NCBI RefSeq assembly: GCF_003268675.1 | Contig: NZ_CP029378.1 | Location: 7,068,001 to 7,132,000 of the forward strand | Source: Streptomyces bacillaris | GTDB lineage: Bacteria; Actinomycetota; Actinomycetes; Streptomycetales; Streptomycetaceae | DNA length: 64,000 bases | Direction: 5' to 3' | Notes under the pieces: model-generated | Databases searched by the model: none | What the model was told of the DNA's origin: nothing | Seen by the model: only the letters and a program-made list of their open reading frames with translations | Translations under genes and position numbers: made by a program | Shown here: positions 15,979 to 23,968 of the stretch, in pieces | Position numbering within the stretch: the stretch's first letter is position 1 | Layout of the letters: each line of letters starts with the position of its first letter

Positions 15979-17949
15979 ATGCCCTCTCTCAACGATGCCA
16001 CCGGACCCCGCATCCTCCTCGGCGGCGACTACAACCCGGAGCAGTGGCCCGAGGAGACATGGCTGGAGGACGTGCGGCTGATGAAGGAGGCCGAGGTCAC
16101 CTCGGTCACCATCGGGGTGTTCTCCTGGGCGACGATCGAACCCCGCCCGGGAGAACGCCACCTCGGCTGGCTCGACCGGCTCATGGACCTTCTGCACCAG
16201 CACGGCATAGGGGTCGTCCTCGCCACCCCCACCGCCTCGCCGCCGGCGTGGATGGGATCCCTCCACCCCGACACACTGCCGCGCGGTGAGGACGGGTCCG
16301 TCGTCTGGTACGGATCACGACAGCACTTCTGCCCCAGCTCACCCGTCTACCGGAGCTACGCGGCCGCCATCGCCAAGGACCTCGCCGAGCGATACGGCGA
16401 CCACCCGGCTCTGCGCATGTGGCACATCAACAACGAGTACTGCACCTTCTGCTGGTGCGACGAGACCGCACGGCACTTCCGCCGCTGGCTGTGCCACAGG
16501 TACACCACGATCGACGCCCTGAACGAAGCGTGGGGCACCGCCTTCTGGAGCCAGCGCTACGACACGTGGGAGCAAGTCATCCCACCGCGCAAGGCCCAGT
16601 ACCTGCGCAACCCCGCCTGCACGCTCGACTTCAGGCGGTTCACCTCCGACGCGCTCCTGGAGTGCTACACCGCCGAGCGCGACATCGTCGCCGCGCGTAC
16701 CCCCCACATCCCCGTCACCACCAACTTCATGCCGTTCTGGACCGGGCAGGACGCATGGAGGTGGGCCCAGGAGGAGGACGTCGTCTCCGTCGACATCTAC
16801 CCGGACCCCGCCGACCCGCACGCCGGCCAGTACGGAGCCATGATCCAGGACATGACCCGCTCGCAGGCCCGGGGGCCGTGGATGGTGATGGAGCAGGCGG
16901 CGGGCGCGGTGAACTTCCGCGGTGTCAACGTGCCCAAGCCCCGTGGCCTCGACCGGCTCTGGTCCCTCCAGGCCGTCGCCCGTGGCGCGGACGCCGTCTG
17001 CCACTTCCAGTGGAGGCAGTCGCGACAGGGAGCGGAGAAATTCCACTCGGCCATGGTCTCCCATGCGGGGGAACACGGCCGCGCCTATCAGGAGATCAAG
17101 CAGATCGGTGCCGAACTGTCCCGACTGGGGGAGAGCGTCGCCGGCACGCACGTCACCTCCGAGGTGGCGATCCTCCACGACTGGGACTCCTGGTGGGCCG
17201 ACGAACAGGAGGGCCGCCCGTCCTCCGAGGTGCACTACCCCGCCGTGGTACGCGCCTGGCACCGGGCCCTGTGGGAGGCCGGTGTCACCACCGACTTCGC
17301 CCACCCCGAGCACACCCTGACTCCCTACCGTCTGGTCGTCGTTCCGCACCTGTATCTGCTGACCGACGCCGCTGTCGACAACCTCGTCGCCCACGTACGC
17401 GGCGGAGGCACCCTCGTCTGCGGGTTCATGACCGGGGCCGCGGACCAGGACGACCGCATCCGTCCCGGCGGCATGGACGAACGGCTGCGTGATCTGTTCG
17501 GTATCCGCCTCGTCCACGAGTGGTGGCCGCTGCCGGCGGGCGAAAAGGTGACATGCGACGGCCTCCGCACCTTCGAGGGAACCCTCTGGGCGGAGGAGCT
17601 GGAACTCTCCGCGGCCGAGACCGTAGCCACCTATCGAAGCGGCGAACTCGTCGGCATGCCCGCGGTGCTGCGCCACGGCCGTGCCTGGTACGTCTCCACG
17701 CTGCCCGAGCCGACAGCCCTCCGCGAGCTGCTCGCCCACGTGGCCCACGAGGCGGGCGCCCGCCCCGTCCTGGAGAACCGGCCGCCCGGCCTTGAGGCGA
17801 TCCGCCGCGGTGGCCTGCTCTTCCTGCTCAACCATGCTCCCGGGCCGATCGTCGTCGAGGTACCGGGCTCCTACCGGGACCTGCTCACGGGCGACCGGGT
17901 GGACGGTTCCGTGCGCCTGGAGCGCCACGGTGCGGCGGTGCTGACGTGA
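15979..17949 (+). CDS. GH42 beta-galactosidase
   Basis: Cytoplasmic retaining beta-galactosidase of 656 residues. The barrel opens with GGDYNPEQWPEETWLEDVRLMKEA, a GH42 hallmark. The acid/base is Glu 153 in WHINNEY and the nucleophile Glu 305 in VMEQAAG. Cysteines at HFCPSS and YCTFCWCDE correspond to the GH42 zinc site. A trimerisation domain and a C-terminal beta domain follow. It has no signal peptide. In this operon the likely substrate is the beta-1,2-galactose on xyloglucan xylose residues, a job done by GH35 enzymes in Gram-negative loci. Its stop overlaps the next start as GTGA. Confidence 0.9.
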   Translation: MPSLNDATGPRILLGGDYNPEQWPEETWLEDVRLMKEAEVTSVTIGVFSWATIEPRPGERHLGWLDRLMDLLHQHGIGVVLATPTASPPAWMGSLHPDTLPRGEDGSVVWYGSRQHFCPSSPVYRSYAAAIAKDLAERYGDHPALRMWHINNEYCTFCWCDETARHFRRWLCHRYTTIDALNEAWGTAFWSQRYDTWEQVIPPRKAQYLRNPACTLDFRRFTSDALLECYTAERDIVAARTPHIPVTTNFMPFWTGQDAWRWAQEEDVVSVDIYPDPADPHAGQYGAMIQDMTRSQARGPWMVMEQAAGAVNFRGVNVPKPRGLDRLWSLQAVARGADAVCHFQWRQSRQGAEKFHSAMVSHAGEHGRAYQEIKQIGAELSRLGESVAGTHVTSEVAILHDWDSWWADEQEGRPSSEVHYPAVVRAWHRALWEAGVTTDFAHPEHTLTPYRLVVVPHLYLLTDAAVDNLVAHVRGGGTLVCGFMTGAADQDDRIRPGGMDERLRDLFGIRLVHEWWPLPAGEKVTCDGLRTFEGTLWAEELELSAAETVATYRSGELVGMPAVLRHGRAWYVSTLPEPTALRELLAHVAHEAGARPVLENRPPGLEAIRRGGLLFLLNHAPGPIVVEVPGSYRDLLTGDRVDGSVRLERHGAAVLT

Positions 17950-20216
17950 GGCACGGGACGTGGGAACCGCAGCCCGCCAAACGGTGGGAGGACGCCTTCC
18001 TCAGCGGCAACGGCAGGCACGGCGCCATGGTGTTCGGCGACCCGGCCGACGAACGCGTCGTCGTCACCCACCACACCCTGGTCCGTCCCAATGGCAGCGA
18101 GGCCATCGCTCCGCCGGCGCTCGCCGCCGGGCTCCACGCTCTCCAGACCGCCCTGCTGGCGGGCGACACCAGAGCGGCGGAGGACTTCGGCGCGCAGTAC
18201 CCGCACGTGTGGGTGCAGCCCTTCCACCCCGCCTTCCAGGTCCGCATGCGACGCAGCGGGGCGGGGGACGAGCCGGGATACCGCAGACAGGTGGACTTCA
18301 CCACCGGGCAGGTGCGCGCGGGGGACGGCGGCTGGCGCAGCGACGTCTTCGTCTCACGCACCGACGACGTGATCGTCCACCGGGTGTCCGGCCGGCCCGG
18401 TGGACTGAGCGCCGAGATCCGCCTCGACGAGCGCCTGCCCGGGCTGCCCGACGGGCTGCGCTTCTCGCGCTCGGTGGTGTGCGAGAGTGGCGGGCGCCGC
18501 GGCACCAGGGCGGTGCTGAGCCTGCGCACCGAGTACGGCAACGGCCGGACCGCCTTCACGGGGACGACCCTCGTGGCCGTCCCCGACGGCCGGGCGGACA
18601 CGGCCGGCGACAGCCTGCGGGTCACCGGGGCCTCCGCGATCCTGCTGCTGACCCGCGTGGAACGGCATCCTGCTGGAAGCGACCCCGGTGGCGCCCACAC
18701 CGCCGCACTGCGTGCCTTGCTCGAATCGGCCCCGGCCGGCCTCGACGGGGCCGTTGCTTCGGGCCCGGAGGATGCCACCGAGCTGGTCTTCTCGCGGCTT
18801 CTGGACAGACATCTGCCTGCTCACCGGGACGCCTACCTCCGCGCCGTACTCACCTTGACGACAGACCCGGCGGAGAGAGAACTGCCGGGCAGTAAGCTGC
18901 TGCGCCGACCGGACAGCCCGGCGCTCGTCGAACGCCTCTTCGCGGCGGGCCGCTACCACCTCCTGTCATCCAGCGGCATGCTGCCGCCCCGTCTGACCGG
19001 TCTCTGGACGGGCGACTGGGACACCGCCTGGTCCGGCGCCTTCACCACCAACGCCAACCTCAACCTGCAGGTGTCCTCCGCCGCCGCCGGGGCGCTGCCC
19101 GAGGTGTCCCGGGCCCACGCGGAACTGGTACGCGGTCAACTGGCCCACTGGCGCGACAACGCTCGCGAGATTTTCGGTGCCCGCGGCATCGTCGCGCCCT
19201 CCCACACCGACGGGGAGAGCGGCCACACCCGGCACTTCGAACGCGCCTACCCCCTGCACCTGTGGACCGCGGGCGCCGACTGGCTGCTCCACCCTCTGGT
19301 CGACGAACTCCTCACCGGCGGCCGGCCCGGCCCCTGGCTCCCTCTCGCCCTGGTCGAGGCGGCCCAGTTCTACGAGGACTTCCTCGTCAGCCGCGGCCCC
19401 GGCGTCCCCGTGGCGGTGGTGCCCTCGTACTCGCCCGAGAACCGGCCCGCCAACGCGAGCTGGGGCACCGTCGACGCCACCATGGACATCGCCGCCGCAC
19501 GGCACGCCCTGACCACCGCCGCCGACTTCCGCCCCGACCATCCCAGCGCCCCGCACTGGCGAGCCCTCGCCGCCCGGCTTCCTCCGTACCGGGTCAACGA
19601 GGACGGAGCACTGGCCGAATGGGCAGGTCCTGAGCTGGAGGACACGTACGACCATCGGCACATCAGCCATCTCTACCCGGTGTGGCCGCTCGACGAGATC
19701 AACCCCTACGACACGCCCGCCCTGGCGACCGCAGCCCACCGCGCTCTCGAACTACGCGGCACCGAGAACGACTCGGCGCACGGCCGCCTGCACACCGCCC
19801 TTGTCGCCGCACGGCTGCGTGACAGGGAGCTGGCGGGCCGAGCGCTCCACCACGTGCTGCACGGCGACTACTTCCACGACTCCCTCATGAGCGCCCACTA
19901 CCCCGGGCGGGACGTGTACAACGCGGACGCCGCGCACGCCCTGCCCGCAGTGCTCATCGAGTGCCTGGTCCAGTCGTCCCCCGACCGGCTGGTACTGCTG
20001 CCTTCCGTGCCGCGCGAGTGCGCCGAAGGCACCTTGCGAGGCATCCGAACGCGCTTCGGAGCCCGCCTCGACCTGCGGTGGTCCGGAGAGCACGCCACCG
20101 CCGTGCTGTGGCCGTCGAGCGACCGCACGATCGACGTGGTCGCGGGGAGCGACCGCTACCGACTGAGCCTCGTCGCGGACCAGGAGCACGTTCTCTCCGT
20201 CCCCGGCAGGAAATGA
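17946..20216 (+). CDS. GH95 alpha-L-fucosidase-like enzyme
   Basis: Cytoplasmic 756-residue member of GH95, inverting 1,2-alpha-L-fucosidases. The N-terminal beta domain opens with PAKRWEDAFLSGNGRHGAMVFG. The helical barrel shows FTTNANLNLQVSS, matching the Asn pair used to activate water, then VVPSYSPENRP with the probable acid Glu, and ENDSAHGRLHTALVAARLRD at the conserved Asp region. Start GTG overlaps the GH42 stop, so expression is coupled. It probably removes terminal alpha-1,2-fucose (or alpha-L-galactose) from xyloglucan side chains. Its sequence around the catalytic Asn pair departs from the classical NYNLQMNYW pattern, so the specificity is an inference. Confidence 0.85.
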   Translation: MRHGTWEPQPAKRWEDAFLSGNGRHGAMVFGDPADERVVVTHHTLVRPNGSEAIAPPALAAGLHALQTALLAGDTRAAEDFGAQYPHVWVQPFHPAFQVRMRRSGAGDEPGYRRQVDFTTGQVRAGDGGWRSDVFVSRTDDVIVHRVSGRPGGLSAEIRLDERLPGLPDGLRFSRSVVCESGGRRGTRAVLSLRTEYGNGRTAFTGTTLVAVPDGRADTAGDSLRVTGASAILLLTRVERHPAGSDPGGAHTAALRALLESAPAGLDGAVASGPEDATELVFSRLLDRHLPAHRDAYLRAVLTLTTDPAERELPGSKLLRRPDSPALVERLFAAGRYHLLSSSGMLPPRLTGLWTGDWDTAWSGAFTTNANLNLQVSSAAAGALPEVSRAHAELVRGQLAHWRDNAREIFGARGIVAPSHTDGESGHTRHFERAYPLHLWTAGADWLLHPLVDELLTGGRPGPWLPLALVEAAQFYEDFLVSRGPGVPVAVVPSYSPENRPANASWGTVDATMDIAAARHALTTAADFRPDHPSAPHWRALAARLPPYRVNEDGALAEWAGPELEDTYDHRHISHLYPVWPLDEINPYDTPALATAAHRALELRGTENDSAHGRLHTALVAARLRDRELAGRALHHVLHGDYFHDSLMSAHYPGRDVYNADAAHALPAVLIECLVQSSPDRLVLLPSVPRECAEGTLRGIRTRFGARLDLRWSGEHATAVLWPSSDRTIDVVAGSDRYRLSLVADQEHVLSVPGRK

Positions 20217-20386
20217 CCCCACCCCGTGGAAGGGACTCCACGCAACGCACCGCGTACAGGTTTCGCGAGCACCGCAGTCACACACTCGCGGCGGTGTTCG
20301 ATCCGCCCGCTGCCGTCGCTCCGGCGCGGTCCCCGGCACACGCCGCGGCGCCTGGTGCCCCCATGACCGCTGGGGGACCGCGGCCG

Positions 20387-21400
20387 TCATCCCGCGACGG
20401 GCGCCGGTCCGCTGCTCGCGCGGACAACGAGCTCCGGCTTGAGGAGGACGACCTCGTCGTCGGCCTTCCCCTCGACCTTGGCGATGAGGTGGTCGACGGC
20501 CTGACGTGCCATCTCCCGCGCGGGGATGGTGACGGAGGTCAGCCGGACCGAACCCTGGAGGGCGACCTGCTCAGGGCACACGGCGACGACCGAGATGTCT
20601 TCGGGCACCGCCCGCCTCTCCTGGCGCAACAGGCTGAGCAGCGGTTCCACCGCCTGCTCGTTGTGCACGACGAAGCCCGTGACATCGGGGCGTTCGGTGA
20701 AGATCTGCCCGACGGCGCTCGCCACCGAGGCGTACGTGCCCTCGCACGGACGGTGCAACACACGCAGCCCGAGCCGACGTGCGCGGGCACGCAGGCCGTC
20801 GATCGTACGCTCAGCGAAGCCGGCCTTCCGCTCGTACACGGCCGGAGCCTCGCCGATCACGACGACCTCCCGGTGCCCCAACTCGGCCAGATGCTCCACA
20901 CACAGGGCGCCGGCCTCGGTGAAGTCCAGATCGACGCAGGTGAAACCGGTGGTCTGAGAGGGCAGGCCGATGAGCACCGCGGGTCGGCCGCTCTCGCGCA
21001 GTACGGGGAGCCGGGCATCGTCCAGCTCCACGTCCATCAGGATGACGGCGTCCACGAGGCCGCTGGCGACCACACGGCGCACGGCGGCGGGCCCCTCCTC
21101 GCCGGTGAGCATCAGGACGTCGAAGCCGTACTCCCGAGCATGGGTGGCAACGGCGATGGCGATCTCCATCATCACCGGGACGTACATGTCCGTGCGCAAC
21201 GGCATCATCAGCGCGATGATGTTGGATCTGCTGCTGGCCAGTGCCCTGGCTCCCGCATTGGGGTGGTAGCCCAGTTCCGTGATGCTGCGTTCCACCCGGC
21301 GCTTGGTGACCTCGGAGATGGTTCGCTTGCCACTGAGGACGTAGCTGACCGTGCTGGCGGAAACTCCGGCATGCTGCGCCACGTCGGCAAGGGTGACCAT
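20387..21400 (-). CDS. LacI-family regulator of the xyloglucan block
   Basis: A 337-residue LacI/GalR repressor. The N-terminal helix-turn-helix and hinge read MVTLADVAQHAGVSAST and then VSYVLSGKRTIS, followed by the sugar-binding core (IIALMMPLRTDMYVPVMMEI, GFVVHNEQAV, ISVVAVCPEQV). Start ATG 21400 is chosen because GGAG lies just upstream; a longer upstream reading would run through an operator. Two operator copies lie 17 and 106 bp upstream, pointing to autoregulation. The inducer is not visible in the sequence; a xyloglucan oligosaccharide, or isoprimeverose-type disaccharide, is the logical candidate. Confidence 0.9.
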   Translation of the reverse strand: MVTLADVAQHAGVSASTVSYVLSGKRTISEVTKRRVERSITELGYHPNAGARALASSRSNIIALMMPLRTDMYVPVMMEIAIAVATHAREYGFDVLMLTGEEGPAAVRRVVASGLVDAVILMDVELDDARLPVLRESGRPAVLIGLPSQTTGFTCVDLDFTEAGALCVEHLAELGHREVVVIGEAPAVYERKAGFAERTIDGLRARARRLGLRVLHRPCEGTYASVASAVGQIFTERPDVTGFVVHNEQAVEPLLSLLRQERRAVPEDISVVAVCPEQVALQGSVRLTSVTIPAREMARQAVDHLIAKVEGKADDEVVLLKPELVVRASSGPAPVAG

Positions 21401-21416
21401 CAGGATCTCCAGGGTC

Positions 21417-21430
21417 GAGAAGCGCTTCGA
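21417..21430. promoter_or_regulatory. LacI-type operator before its own regulator gene
   Basis: GAGAAGCGCTTCGA, a one-arm-degenerate copy of the TCGAAGCGCTTCGA palindrome, 17 bp upstream of the regulator start and therefore in its leader. Confidence 0.65.
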
Positions 21431-21505
21431 CAGCGCGATCTGCACGTAAACCTCAGGTTGCAAGAACAGTAATCCGCCCTACGGGTCGCTGTCCAGAGCT
21501 AGATG

Positions 21506-21519
21506 TCGAAGCGCTTCGA
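21506..21519. promoter_or_regulatory. LacI-type operator, autoregulatory upstream site
   Basis: Perfect TCGAAGCGCTTCGA palindrome 106 bp upstream of the regulator start and 89 bp from the leader copy. Confidence 0.8.
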
Positions 21520-21974
21520 CACTCCGACGGTCTTGTCGTGCCCGCCGAGTGGGAAGGCCGCCGGCGAGAAGGGGTCGCCATCGTCGGGAGCCGCGCCCGC
21601 GGACAGGCCCGCAGGCCGTGGCCGCGAGAGCGGGGTTCCGTCGGGCTCGTGATCTGTTCGGTGGAATCGCCGGTGGCAGGCGGCTGCTGTCGGCCGTGGC
21701 CCCCCGCAGGGCCTCCGTACTTCGACGCCCGTCCAGAGCCCTGGAGGTGTCGCTCCGACGAGCACGGCTGAGCCTGACCCAGGGCAGGCGCGGAGCAACT
21801 GCACCCGCATCACTCGTGCCCAGGGCCCGCTCGTCCGGGGTGGATCGGTTGCGTCGGCGCCGGTGGGTACTACCGAGCGCTGCCACCTCTGCCACCCGGT
21901 GGGGCGAACGGGCCGCACAAGGGAGGTCTCCAGCTGTCCTGGTGCCCGACGTGCGGAGGGGTGTCAGACACGAC
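21520..21974. other. Gene-free stretch
   Basis: About 450 bp between the regulator control region and the LPMO terminator. No gene, repeat or RNA feature is recognisable in it. Confidence 0.5.
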
Positions 21975-22009
21975 AGTGCCGGTTCCCGCATCGCGCGGGA
22001 ACCGGCACT
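21975..22009. terminator. Terminator hairpin of the LPMO gene
   Basis: Perfect 15-bp stem AGTGCCGGTTCCCGC / GCGGGAACCGGCACT with loop ATCGC, 18 bp beyond the LPMO stop codon. Confidence 0.85.
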
Positions 22010-22027
22010 TGTCGTTCGTGATCGTGG

Positions 22028-23146
22028 CTACGGGGTGACGCAGCCGATCGAGCCGACCGGGAAGTCGTTGCCGGTCGATGTTGCGGTGAACCCGAAGGTG
22101 ACGCTGCCCTCCGGTGCGATGGTGCGGTTGTAGCCGAGGTTCCTGACCGTGAGCGTGCCATCGGGGTCCGTGGTCAGCGCCCCGCTCCACACGCTGCTGA
22201 TCTTTGTGCCCAAGCCGGGCTTCCACTGCACGGCCCAGCCGTCACGCGCCGTCGTGCCGTGGTTCATGACCTCCACGGAACCCTGGAAGCCGCCGCTCCA
22301 GGAGTTGGTCACGCTGTAGACGGCCATGCATCCGGTGTGCGGATCGGCGGGAGGCGGAGTGGGGGTGGGTGTCGGGGTCGGTGTGGGGGTGGGTGTCGGA
22401 GTGGGCGTCGGATGCGGAGTGCCGCCCGAGCCGCGAATGCCGGTCACCTCGCCGTTGCCGCCGTCGAAGACGATGTCGGAGCAGGAGAAGAAGTTCTCCT
22501 GACTGTCCGATCGCACCCACTGGATGAACATGACCGCGTCACCCGAGCGGCCCGAGGGCAGGTCCAGGTCCCAGTAGTAGTGGCCGCCGTCGGTGCCGGG
22601 CCCGCCCGACTGCGGCGGGTCGGAGACGGTCCCGACCAGTTCCAGGTCGTCCCAGCCCAGCTCGGTGCTCGGCGAGTAGCCGGGCTTGGACAGGTACACC
22701 CGGAAGGAGCCCGGGTGCGCCGCCCAGTTGCTGTGCTTGACCTGGATGGTCTTCCCGGACGTCAGGTGCGTCCGGGGCCAGTCGGAGCGGGGGGCGTTGT
22801 AACCGGTGAAGTTGTACGGCGAGCGGTCACCGGCACTGCACAGCTTTCCGTCCGGGACGTAGCCCGCCCCCCGTCCGCCCGCGTTGGAGTCGAGCACGGC
22901 GAACCAGTTGTACAGCGCGTTCGCGCCGCTCTCGGCGAGCGCGGCCTTGCACGCCGGGTTGGTGGGGTCCAGCGCGCCGGTCCCGGTCCGCGCGTCCAGC
23001 ATGCAGAGGTAGGTACGCGACCCCGGTGTCATCGTCGCGCCGTGCGCCTGCGCGTCTCCCTGGCCCATCAGCGTCAGGCCGATTCCACCGAGGAGTGTCG
23101 CGACCGCCGCCGCCAGGGAGGTGAACAGCTTCTTGCGTCGAGCCAT
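22028..23146 (-). CDS. AA10 lytic polysaccharide monooxygenase with CBM2
   Basis: Secreted copper enzyme that oxidatively cleaves crystalline cellulose. Of 372 residues, 1-34 form a signal peptide ending AQA, so the mature protein begins with His 35 (HGATMTPGSR), the obligatory N-terminal copper ligand. The second ligand is in HSNWAAHPGSF. The AA10 domain is followed by a Pro-Thr repeat linker of about 26 residues and a C-terminal family 2 cellulose-binding module (CMAVYSVTNSWSGGFQGSVEV). A CebR box lies in the divergent promoter region shared with the GH9-GH5 operon. It will need an electron donor encoded elsewhere. Confidence 0.93.
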   Translation of the reverse strand: MARRKKLFTSLAAAVATLLGGIGLTLMGQGDAQAHGATMTPGSRTYLCMLDARTGTGALDPTNPACKAALAESGANALYNWFAVLDSNAGGRGAGYVPDGKLCSAGDRSPYNFTGYNAPRSDWPRTHLTSGKTIQVKHSNWAAHPGSFRVYLSKPGYSPSTELGWDDLELVGTVSDPPQSGGPGTDGGHYYWDLDLPSGRSGDAVMFIQWVRSDSQENFFSCSDIVFDGGNGEVTGIRGSGGTPHPTPTPTPTPTPTPTPTPTPPPADPHTGCMAVYSVTNSWSGGFQGSVEVMNHGTTARDGWAVQWKPGLGTKISSVWSGALTTDPDGTLTVRNLGYNRTIAPEGSVTFGFTATSTGNDFPVGSIGCVTP

Positions 23147-23497
23147 GAGGTCTCCTGTGCCTGTGAGGGGATGGTCTTCCGGCGGTGCTTCTCTCTCCTG
23201 CGGCCACCATCGGGCGAGGAGTCCCGGGGCGACACCTGGATCAGGAGGGTGCTGTTCAGGGCGAGCGCCGTGGCGAAGCGGGTGGGATCGCCGTGGCCGG
23301 AGCGCGGCCGTAGTCGTCGGTCCCGCACGGGCGGGATCCGGCGTCCACCGGGTCGCGTCGTGCCGACGCCGGCAGGAGTGCTGAGCAGGCTGCGCCCGGA
23401 ACTGGGGGAGTGCGGTGACGCTCGCATGCGGGGCCTCTCCGGGAGGGACGACCGGATGGGGCGATCACGGAATCGGATGCGCCCGCCGTTCTGGTTC

Positions 23498-23511
23498 TGG
23501 GAGCGCTCCCA
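23498..23511. promoter_or_regulatory. CebR-type operator, LPMO side
   Basis: Perfect TGGGAGCGCTCCCA, the published operator of the cellobiose-responsive repressor CebR in Streptomyces, 352 bp upstream of the LPMO start. Confidence 0.88.
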
Positions 23512-23875
23512 TCCGCTGGTGCTACGGACTGTAGGAGCTTTGCTATGCCCCTGACAACCCATCGCGGAGGATGTGTCGAGAGGATCGATGAAGGCTGAGG
23601 TCAGGGCGGGGCGGTCAAGGCCGGGATGGCTGTCGCGCTGCGGCGCGGCGGGGCCAGGGCGGCACGGTGCGCTCCAGCGGGCAGGGGGGGCGGGGTGGCC
23701 GTCGGCCCGACAGGCGGCCGGCCGGGTGGTCAGGCGAGGCGGCAGAGTTCTTGTGGCCGAGCCCTGCCGGGCCGAGTCGCGTGGTGTCCTGGGCCCGGTC
23801 GGTCGTCTCTCATGAGTCCGGCAGAGCGGCGAATCCTGTCCAACCGCTTGACGGCACGTCCCGCGACCCCGATTT

Positions 23876-23889
23876 TGGGAGCGCTCCCA
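23876..23889. promoter_or_regulatory. CebR-type operator, GH9 side
   Basis: Second perfect TGGGAGCGCTCCCA, 80 bp upstream of the GH9 start. It probably governs the GH9-GH5 pair. Confidence 0.88.
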
Positions 23890-23968
23890 CTACTGCCCGC
23901 ACTCCGCCGGACGTCATACCGGTGCCTCAGTCACTGTGTGCCCTTCCCCCTCCCGTAAGGACTTCGGT

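Larger units (their letters stand above)
23147..23968. other. Divergent control region of the cellulase genes
   Basis: About 820 bp between the divergent LPMO and GH9 genes. It carries two perfect CebR-type boxes and no convincing gene. Confidence 0.7.

Noticed and set aside
22345..22425. Short tandem repeat in the LPMO gene as a possible regulatory or CRISPR-like array
   Set aside because: It encodes the Pro-Thr linker between the AA10 domain and the CBM2.
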